Positions 55,769 through 64,000 of a stretch of 64,000 nt of DNA are shown here, one piece after another. The position numbers and the translations under genes were made by a program. The stretch is from Hippopus hippopus. Taxonomy: Eukaryota; Mollusca; Bivalvia; Cardiida; Cardiidae. How positions within the stretch are numbered: the first letter of the stretch is position 1; each line of letters begins with the position of its first letter. The notes under the pieces were generated by a model. It ran no database searches and was not told where the DNA came from. It saw only the letters and a list, made by a program, of their open reading frames with translations. The stretch covers positions 46,636,311 to 46,700,310 of the forward strand of contig OX328106.1 in the NCBI GenBank assembly GCA_946811185.2, read 5' to 3'.

Positions 55769-58700
55769 TCACTGAACTTTCACATCTGAACCATTCTTTG
55801 TTACACTGGCTCCAATTGACGTCTTTCTGTTGCTGAGTAAGTTCCGTATTTTACCAATCATATGAACCTTACCGTGAAGATCAAGGTTAGATTTAGTTTT
55901 GTACGATTTGTCACACTCTAAACATTTGAATGGCCTCGCTTTGGAATGGGTCTGCATGTGTTTTAACAGGTTTCCAGGTTGATTAGTCTTGTATGGACAC
56001 GAATTACACGTGTATGGTTGATCCAGCAATACTCTTATATCTGTTTCCTCTTTCAGGTCTACCGACCGTTTGTTGTTGCACGTAAAGTTATTAATTACCT
56101 CGCTGAAGTCAGTAGAAATCTTTTCCATACGTTTCGTTCCATTTGCCCCTTTCTCGTTGTTTTCTTTATTTGCCTCTTCTCCAATGTGCGTAATGGCGTG
56201 CGCACGCAGACTCTGGGCGTATTTAAACCGCTTATCACAATGGTCACATGCGTATGGAACGTCAATAAAATGGATCTTCATGTGCGACATAAGATACTTT
56301 TCTGTTTGGTAGGATCGTCGACAATGAGGGCATGTAAATAATGGCGTCGACTTTTGGACAATCTCGGCTTTCTTGTCTGGTGTTGAAAACTGAAAGAAAA
56401 AGTTGGACATGGTATTAACATATCATTCTGCTGAATTGCTATAAAATCCAGAACCAGTCTTCGTGATAGATCCAATCTCCGGCTTTGCTGGCATGTATGT
56501 TATCAAGTTCCTCTGTTGTCTCAAGGTGTTTTGGTCGTTTTTAAGTCATTTAGTTATATCAAGGTGACAGTCCAAACCCTTAACCCTTATCCTGCTAAAT
56601 AACTAACATGAAACTTTCAAGCCGATAGTAAAAACCCGAGTTTTGCTATTTCAAGGGTATTTAAGGGAGAAAGATATCTTCTTAGTGGACAGTGTAGATC
56701 CAAGATCAGACTGCACGTTCTGTGCAGTCTGATCTTGATCTACACTGTCCACAAAAGGTCAGTGAGTCGCGCTTAGCAGCCTAAGGGTTAGGTGTTTTTT
56801 CTAGGTTTCTACTTGAAAACGACCAAAACACCTTACAGACAACAGAAGGACTTGATAACACGATAACATACATGCCAGCGAGGCCGGAGATTGGATCTAT
56901 ACTTATGCATATTCTGGATCCCTTTCTCTTTTCACCGTGCAATGTTTTTACTTGCATTCATGTATCAAACATCAATGCACGTTCATTATCTGTGCTTAAA
57001 AACTTTTTTTTTTTTTAAGTTAAGTGCCTAAAATTTGTTTCAGGATAAAAGCTTTGTCAAGTTTAATTAACTATATGCATGGACATGGCCCTTAAATTAC
57101 AAACTGTTTAGATCAAGATCACAGCTGACCTCAAATAATTTGGGTATAAAGTCCGATTTGAGATCTATGGTCCGATACGGTGAGACTTTTTTACCAGCGA
57201 TTAGACCATCAAAAACGCAATTTCCTGGGCCTGACTGAACCCACTGACAGAATTTTGCTGTCCTTCCTTATTTAGCAGTTTGTGGGTTGAAATTAAACTA
57301 ATGCATCATACACGAAGCCTGGTTCTGATTTTTATGCGACCTGTTGATGCTCTTGCAGTTTACTGCTTGTGAAAATATGCTGACGATAAAGAGGCTAATG
57401 CTTGTAACAAGTTATTGCAACATTTCCTAAAAATGTTTTCCAATAATCTCGAAAAACTAAGAAACCTATGTCTTCATTCCCTCTTTACGTTTGTCTTGTG
57501 TATATCTTGTATTTATTCTACATGTCTAATCTGGAAATATGTCCGAGTTCCAAAGCTTACCTCTAATTTCCGATTGTTCTTTTTATAGCACTCCGATGGA
57601 ATTCCACATTTGGCTGGAGTATCCCTCGCATGTATGACGTAATGAATGTCGAACTGGTCTTTGTCATTAAACGCTTTTCCACATTTCTTGCACTTGTACT
57701 TGGCCCCAAGCGGTGTCTTCTTGCTTGCTGAAGAAACTCCCGGCGACAATGGTGTCAGTCTAAATGGAGAATCAGCTCTCATATATCCCATTCCCGAGTA
57801 AGGAGTGACACGGAGGGCATATTTAGAACAACGTCCTTTGATAGGAGTTCGGCTTCTAGATTTTGACCTAGACTTTTCATTTAGTACCTGTCTGCTCTTA
57901 CTTGTACTTCTCGAATATCTGTATTTGTCCGGAGTTGGCGTCCCTCGTGGTTTATCGGTCTTTACAGGAGTTCTGGACTTGCTTCTAGAAGTTCGTAGAG
58001 TCCTTACTGATTTGATAGATAAACCTAATTTTGCCTGACCAGACGATGATATGGCATTCGATGGCGATAGCTTTATAACTGTAACTGTGTCCCTGCTGTC
58101 ATTAGCAACAGGGATGCTGCTCTGTTGTCTGTTAACGTGGCCAGTAGGTGAACGTAGAGTACTCGCCGGTAATTCAGTGCCCTGGGTTCCCGTTTCTTGT
58201 TTGCATGTTTTCTGTACAATATATGTTCTATCAGCCGACTTCCGTTTTCCTTCTTCAAAAATGAACGTTTTTCCTAACCCAAATTCGTCTGTGATATCAT
58301 GATTATCATCAGTTGTCTGATTGTCAAACACGTATGTCTTGTTTATCTGTTTGTTTTCTGTAACTAACGTCTCCAACACATATGTTTTATCATCTTCTGT
58401 ACTTGTTTGATCTTGGAAGTATGTTTGGTTAGAAAGTTTATCGAGCTGATGACTTTTATTGAACAGATATGTTCTGCTGGTCGTTTTATCTGTAACACTT
58501 GTTTTATTTAGAACCTGTGTTTTGTTTAACTTGTCTTCTTCTTGACTATCATTGACGAAGGTTTTGTCACCGACATTTTCTTCTACTTCTGTATCATTTG
58601 AAACAATCTTTGGTTTGGATGGTTTGTCAACATTAAATGTATTAGAATGATGCTGGAAATCATTAGTGAGTGTTGAATTTGCAGTTCTGCTGCCATTTGC

Positions 58701-58996
58701 TAATGAAAATGTCACATTCACACTACTGTCTGGTGCCAGGACGGCAGAAATATCCAGAGATCTATTGATAGTGCTGGTGTCGGCCTCGGACCTGGTGGAT
58801 TCTAGGACATTGTTTGTGCTGTCATTGCTGAAACTCACTGTCCGTTCAAACATATCCTTAGTAATGTCGAAATAGTCTGTATGGGTTCTGGCGTGGTTTC
58901 TAAGGCTTGTCTGAAATTTGAAAGACAAACGTAGACGTAGAAATAATATACAACCGGAAATGTGAAATGTTATTTTATCTCTACCTCTCCCTCTCT

Positions 58997-59036
<40 letters not shown>

Positions 59037-59229
59037 CTCTCTCTCGGTCCTGCCCGGGCCCCAGGTTCGAGCCTCACTGGAAGGACTTGGTATTTCGTGG
59101 GAGTGTCCTTGGGCGAGACGCTTAAGAGCCCTAGCCTAGTACTGGTGAAAACCAGGACGTACATGAATATGTGAGCTGTCGCCGTGATATGACAGAAGTA
59201 ATGTTGAAAGTGCCGTAAATCACCATTCA

Positions 59230-59282
<53 letters not shown>

Positions 59283-59998
59283 CCCCCCCCCCCTACCCCA
59301 CCCAAATTAGGTCTTTTGTTCAGAACGTTTTTGTAACAATATGGTTCAGCAGTCACATCATTTTCCCTCGTTACCTCCAGAAACAAGTTTACATATTTTT
59401 TAAAAAATATTCTTTTTAACCCTTTACCTGCTAAATACGTCTTTTGTTATTTCAAAAAAAAAAAAAAAAAAAAGAGTTATTCGATAAGAAGATTGATATT
59501 CGGACAAGAGACATTCTTTAAAAGTTAGCCATGTTCTGTAAAAAGGGGGCTAAATGCATTTGCAAAAAGTCTCGGCCCAGGTCAGCCTGCGCAGATCACG
59601 CAGGCTGACCTGGGCCGAGACTTTTTGCTATTGGTTAATTTTCTGCATGTCAAATGACCACTTTACCCTATGATTCGGACGGTTGTTAGACAAGATGGGT
59701 TTTATGGATTCATAGCTATGTGATGACTTCCTTGGTATAATGCATAACGGAGATGCATTAAATCTCCTTTTGTCAGAGCATGACTTATTTACATATTTAA
59801 TTTGGGTCGAGACGGTAGCAGTATATCACAAAATCATTTACTTACCATGGTTCTAAAACTTCTCCCGCACTGTTCACATGGAAACTTGAGACTCGTTCTT
59901 TTTTCCTGATGTTTCACACAGACAGTCTGGTGTACAACCAGTGATTCCTCAAATTGGAATCTTTTCTTGCAGTCCACACACTCCGCCTTGAACTCCAT
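55769..59998 (-). CDS. Multi-C2H2 zinc-finger protein with T-Y-V motif repeats and SR-like region (707 aa)
   Basis: Exons on the minus strand: 59998-59846, 58910-57561, 56389-55769, all phase 0 (51 + 450 + 206 codons). Fingers: a C2HC at the N-terminus (CVDCKKRF...H...C); C2H2 number 2 made across the exon 1/2 junction (CEQCGRSFRTM | TSLRNHARTH); one at CKKCGKAFNDKDQFDIH; four in exon 3 (CPHCRRSY, CDHCDKRF, CNSCPYKT, CLECDKSY). Between fingers 2 and 3 lie about nine short motifs (DKTFV, NKTQV, SRTYLF, NQTYF, DKTYV, NKTYVF, GKTFIF, DRTYIV), then an SR-like stretch (SRSKSRTPVK, EKSRSKSRSRTPIKG). Nuclear and DNA- or RNA-binding by inference. The start ATG follows in-frame stops. Orthologue not recognised. 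Confidence 0.9.
56580..56791. repeat. MITE-B copy in intron 2 of the zinc-finger gene
   Basis: TTAA at 56580-56583, CCTTATCCTGCTAAATA at the left, GCAGCCTAAGGGTTAG at the right (TTAA changed). The arms CAAGATCAGACTGCAC and GTGCAGTCTGATCTTG are exact. Confidence 0.88.
56792..57560 (-). other. Intron 2 remainder with decayed MITE-B at about 57065-57290
   Basis: TTTAGATCAAGATCACAGCTG, GAGATCTATGGTCCGATA and CCTTATTTAGCAGTTTGTGG fit a decayed MITE-B. A possible MITE-A remnant lies at 57380-57450. Confidence 0.45.
59001..59293 (+). repeat. SINE (59046-59220) bracketed by (CT)n microsatellites
   Basis: CT runs at 59001-59045 and 59232-59279, then a C run to 59293. Between them a box-B-like AGGTTCGAGCC (59063-59073), then CCTTGGGCGAGACGCTTA, CTGGTGAAAACCAGGACG and ATGTTGAAAGTGCCGTAAA form a tRNA-derived SINE. 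It lies in intron 1 of the zinc-finger gene. Confidence 0.72.
59526..59787. repeat. MITE-C copy 6 with near-perfect 30-bp inner hairpin
   Basis: TAGCCATGTTCTGTAAAAAG at the left and TGTCAGAGCATGACTTA at the right. The inner arms from GCAAAAAGTCTCGGCCC and GGGCCGAGACTTTTTGC meet at GCGCAGATCACGC. It ends about 60 bp from exon 1 of the zinc-finger gene. Confidence 0.85.
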
Positions 59999-61651
59999 TT
60001 CTGACGAAATTAACTTCCTTATGTCACTTTTTTCTTAACTTATAAGCCTGGGTTAAACTGTTGTTTCTTCAGCCCTAATATGGTCCTTGCGGTTATATAC
60101 TCACACAAGTCTACGTAATATCTTTTTTCAGTTATATTTCTTTACAAGTGTAAATAGTGTCCTTTTCATTTATATATCTATACAAGTCCAAACTTTCACA
60201 AGTCCTTTTTTTTTTTTTTTTGTACAAAGATAAGTAAGTTCCTTTTTTCAGTTATATATCTGTAAAAGTCTGATAGGGTCAATCATTTATTCATATATAG
60301 ATATATCAAGCCACGTACATTACTCTACAAATTACATAGTAGCTCTTTTAAATTGTATTATCACTCGAGTTATCATGGTACTCCTTCTCACAAACAAGTA
60401 CAGCAACGTGTATCGAGAGATCTGCAATTTCTGCTCCGTCTTCTGTCGAATAACTTTGCACCCTTCCTCTCTTTTGGAGAAGATCTTAAATCTGTAATAA
60501 AGATAAAATAAAATGAACAAATCGTCCATGCCTTAGAACATAACCGTCTGTTAGATTTGATAATCACCCTGTCATCCGCGACTGTGAATGTACTTTACAT
60601 TTGTAAAGCCAGCATCTACATGGTCTGATCTTTGTCTACACTTCCTGCCACTGTATTATTGGTCGTGATACTTTTCAAATGAAATCTTACGCTTAACGAA
60701 AACTTTTTTTGAGTGTGTGTGAACAACAGTGTACAGGATGTGGGTTTAAGTGTTTGGATTAATTCAATAATGACAAAAACGACTACTTAAATACGTTTGA
60801 ATTACATACATTAACACCATATCGCTTTTTTCTTTATTTCGTTTCCACCGATATTGTATTGTATGGTATTGTCAAAACCACGATCTTCAAAAGCCTGTTT
60901 TATATTGTGTTGTATGGTATTGTCAAAACTGCGATCTTCAAAAGCCTGTATATGAAAACAGTTTTGAGGTAAATGAGCAATTGTAACGCGTAGCTGCTCC
61001 GTTCCCACAGTGTTTTCAGGCAAAAAAAAACCTTCTTTGTTTTTCCTTTCCGTTTTATATTTCCCTTGTGTTTTGTCTAGAATAATTAGCAAAAAGAATT
61101 CAGACAGTATTTGAATTGTTGATTATAACAATGAAAAAAAAAAATGCCACATTACATTGCTTTAACCTTCCGCTGTACAGTTTTCGCAAACTTTGATTGT
61201 CAAGTTATCAACGTTTGAAAATAAAAACAGGCAAAAGTACGATATCTCTAACTTCTCAGAAAAAATAAGTATATAAAAATAGAAGAATAAAAGACCTTCA
61301 TATTCTCCTTCTCACAAAGCCCTCTGTTTAATGTATGAAAAAAAGAATTACACAATGGATATACAAGTCGGTCGCTATATTTCACAGAGATTCAGAATTT
61401 TGATTCGTTGAAAACTTACATGGAAAATTTTATCACATCACCGGCAAATCTTAACAGATTCAGGATTGTAAAAAAATAAAATATTGCAATGATGCCCGTT
61501 TAAAAAGATTTTTATCTTCATGTCGATATGACATGATACAAAGATAAAATATTTTGCTTTTAGCCCTACCTATGTCAGCAGAAATATCTAGTGTCTGTCG
61601 CAGAAATCGTCATAAATAATGGTTAATGAATGTGAATATTGAGGTTTACCC
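59999..61651. other. Upstream region of the zinc-finger gene; short tandem duplication
   Basis: A block with GTATGGTATTGTCAAAAC and CGATCTTCAAAAGCCTGT occurs twice (about 60853-60905 and 60906-60955). Repeats of CAGTTATAT(A/T)TC lie at 60130-60260. A MITE-B remnant lies at about 60605-60650. No promoter motif or ORF is supported. Confidence 0.4.
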
Positions 61652-61882
61652 TTCACAAAACGACCCTGTACTTTAACGATTCTGAGGAGGAGAGCTTCTG
61701 AAAACATTGTGGGGAAAGGAATAAAATGCTGGATTCCATCATCATGTACTCCTTTTTCCCAGAATGTTTTCTATCTTTATAAAGACAAAAACCACTGAGA
61801 AATACGTAATTAATATTGTCGTATGGAAATGCATTCAGTATGGAGGAGTCTGAAATTTTGTAGTATGGAAAAAAATTAAAAG
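61652..61882. repeat. MITE-A copy, degenerate ends
   Basis: TTCACAAAACGACCCTGTAC, AACATTGTGGGGAAAGGAAT, CTCCTTTTTCCCAGAATG and TTGTAGTATGG. Confidence 0.75.
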
Positions 61883-62559
61883 GCTAAATGAATGCGAAAG
61901 CCTTGCTGCAAAAGGACAAATCACTAGTGATACACATAGACAGTTTCTCCATTTGCTACAATCTTTTAAAAAGTTGTTTGCAGCAAAGAGGACAATACAA
62001 AATTCTTTTACAAAAGGAAAGGTGTTGAACAACAGATTGCCATGTTGTACTAATAATTTATGAATTCAGGTAAGTAATCCAAATTTGTATTTTATACGTA
62101 TTAAAACAAAAATTAGAAGAATAGAAGGATTTTTACAAGTATTAAGTGGGAAAATGTGAAATTAGAAGATACAATTTACAACATGCGACTACAGTCTGCG
62201 AGAAAAAAAAAAAAACGGTGAAATGAGGGTTTTGACGAATCACCAATTTTGCAAGATTCTTTGTTGTAAGAAACTCTAATTTCTGCAAATATGCCTGTTG
62301 AAAAAGATTTTTATCAGAATGTCGGGGTGACTTGATGCATGCATAGATTATAGATAAAATACTTTGCTTTCAACCTAACAAATGCCAAAACAAACTTTGG
62401 ATGCCCCTTTTGTGAACTTCCTCGTGATTTATTATTCATGTATGCTACCTAAAAAGGTATGAAAACTTTGTGGCAAAAGGAAAAATTGTTTCTGATGATC
62501 TCACGATCTTTTTTAAGAGGGTGCGGTGTACTGAATTTGATTGAACTTGCGTTTATTTA

Positions 62560-62838
62560 TAGTCGCCACCGGTTGCTCATATGGGCAACGCCCGCTGAAG
62601 GCTGCCAGTATTGTTACGGGGTATAGTGCAGATACAGGCCGAAACCCATCCTATGTTACGCCTGGTTCTTTAACCTGATCGTTGTATAGTACCGTCACGC
62701 GGGATCTCGGTTTAACGTCTCATCCGAAAGACTGTTAGTAATTTTAGATGGGTAGCTGTGGGAATCGAACCCATGCCCCTCAAGTGACCCGAAACATCAG
62801 GTTCATGAGTCCTACGCTCTACCAAATGATCTATGCAG
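62560..62838 (-). repeat. tRNA-derived SINE with conserved central domain
   Basis: On the minus strand the head has box A TGGTAGAGCGTAGGA and box B GGGTTCGATTCCC. Then come TCGGATGAGACGTTAAACCG and AAAGAACCAGGCG, then TTGCCCATATGAGCAACCGG. From memory the central phrase resembles the core of broadly distributed animal SINEs (metaSINE type). The head lacks a full tRNA fold. Confidence 0.72.
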
Positions 62839-63126
62839 GTTGTACTGTTTCGACATTGAAGTTAATATTTCGAATACGTAGTGTCTGCTCGTACTATATG
62901 TCGAGGAATTTTAGCCAAACTTTGTAGCTTTTTGTTTTTCCTTTGTCCTTGCAAACTGAGAAGCCTGTTTTTAAATGAATTCAATAAAACCTGAGCCTGA
63001 CATTTCCCCTTTTTTTTTTCAAGAGACCGCCTTTTAGATATGGTGGCAAAAGGAGGAATTTCCCTTCGCAAGCAAAAGTCTTCTTTTTCAAAAAGACCTT
63101 TCTTTTTACATGATTCTATTCATTCT

Positions 63127-63250
63127 TTAACCCTTTCAGCAGCATGGGTGAAAATATGGGCTTTTGTGCACGGAATAGATCAAGATCAGACTGCTAAGAA
63201 CGTGCAGTCTGATATTGGATCTACGCTGTCCGATTGTTTAATCAAGCCTG
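63127..63250. repeat. MITE-B copy, one end lost
   Basis: TTAACCCTTTCAGCAGCATG, then TAGATCAAGATCAGACTGC and GCAGTCTGATATTGGATCTA. Confidence 0.78.
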
Positions 63251-63373
63251 TAAAATAAAAGTCTTTCTAAGTGTAAGTGGATTGTATTTTCAGACGAGGT
63301 CGGTTTCGTACAGTTGACGCTGACGGAGTAAAATCTTTGATTTAGGTTGATTGTCCATCTTCTACTAGGATAT

Positions 63374-64000
63374 CTTTAAGTCTTTTCCAAACGACAAAAT
63401 TTTAGACTAGTCCAATATGAAAGCATTTGCTGGCGATAAAATAAATCGGTGACTCAACAGTTGAAAGTTGGCAGGTTTTTATTTTTTTGTCTTCTTTTCC
63501 GACCATGTTTTTTAAAACTCGGGATTGTCTGGTAGAGGGTTAAATTCGTCTGCTAAAGATTTTGTGTCATGATTTATTGGGTTAATCCGTTACTTAACTC
63601 TTTACCAAACGACAAAATTTTAAACTAGTCGAAATTGAAAGCATTAGCAGACGACAAAATAAAAGTGACTGAAAAATTGAAATTTCTTTTGGGGAAGGTA
63701 GAAAACAATGTGTGAAAAGGAGAAAATGCTGGTTACCAGCATTTTCTCCTTTTCCCACAATATTTTCAAAAGCCTCCTTTCTCAGGGTTGTTAAAAATCG
63801 GGATTGTGTGGTAAAGGGTTAAAAATCCAGTGTTTTACCGATCCTGACTAAAGAGGCGTTTGCATACATTGTTGGAAAAGGAGAAAATGCTTATAAAAAT
63901 GTGATTTATCCTTTTCCAAACATTATTTGTTGTTTGCAAATGCTTTCATTTCGGGTGGATCTAAAACTTTGTCGTCTATGAAAGAGTTCCCTCGACCAAA
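63374..64000. repeat. Three MITE-A copies in a row (63374-63544, 63594-63822, 63819 to end)
   Basis: The first lacks the left hairpin arm. The second is intact with TTAA at 63594-63597 and 63819-63822 and a 221-bp body (ends CTCTTTACCAAACGACA and TGTGTGGTAAAGGG). The third starts at that shared TTAA and runs off the window in the opposite half-order. Confidence 0.85.

Noticed and set aside
58970..59386. 138-codon ORF on the minus strand and a 70-codon ORF on the plus strand
   Set aside because: Both are translations of the (CT)n microsatellites and the SINE between them.

Overview
The window is animal nuclear DNA. It is AT-rich and has long GT-AG introns, no operons or Shine-Dalgarno signals, and a very high load of short inverted-repeat transposons. 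The repeat types (tandem units ending in GGCCCTCTTGTT, chains of GTCC, TTAA-flanked hairpin MITEs, tRNA-headed SINEs) point to a mollusc, most likely a bivalve. That assignment is inference from repeat style, not a database result.

Layout. (1) Positions 20-19358, plus strand: the last 12 exons (587 codons plus stop) of a cilia and flagella associated protein, best read as CFAP43 (CFAP44 is the alternative); its 5' part lies before the window. (2) 19359-23774: intergenic, mostly repeats. (3) 23775-44802, plus strand: a complete ten-exon COX15 (heme A synthase, 433 aa). Intron 1 holds a 3.15-kb inverted-repeat element. That element sits exactly inside an otherwise continuous small ORF and may have interrupted it or may act as its intron. 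Intron 9 holds a four-layer nest: a TTAA MITE split by a larger element, which is split by a mariner, which is split by a hAT-like element. (4) 48391-52327, minus strand: an unrecognised gene of about 689 aa starting MGNKC (predicted lipid-anchored), with an acidic low-complexity middle. (5) 55769-59998, minus strand: a three-exon, 707-aa protein with one C2HC and six C2H2 zinc fingers, a run of short K/R-T-Y/F-V/I/L motifs and an SR-like stretch. (6) 59999-64000: intergenic repeats.

CFAP43 and COX15 lie in tandem on the plus strand. COX15 converges on the MGNKC gene. The two minus-strand genes lie in tandem. CFAP43 (axoneme) and COX15 (mitochondrial inner membrane) share no evident pathway, so the cluster looks like ordinary neighbours.

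Repeats. One family dominates (called MITE-A here): about 220 bp, TTAA target site, ends CYCTTTACCA, with a central near-perfect hairpin. About 50 full or partial copies can be seen by eye. A tandem duplication at 11551-12340 gives both a filled and an empty site, which shows directly that the target is TTAA. Further families are named MITE-B to MITE-E, plus at least two SINE types. All copy boundaries were read by eye and are approximate unless a target-site duplication is stated.
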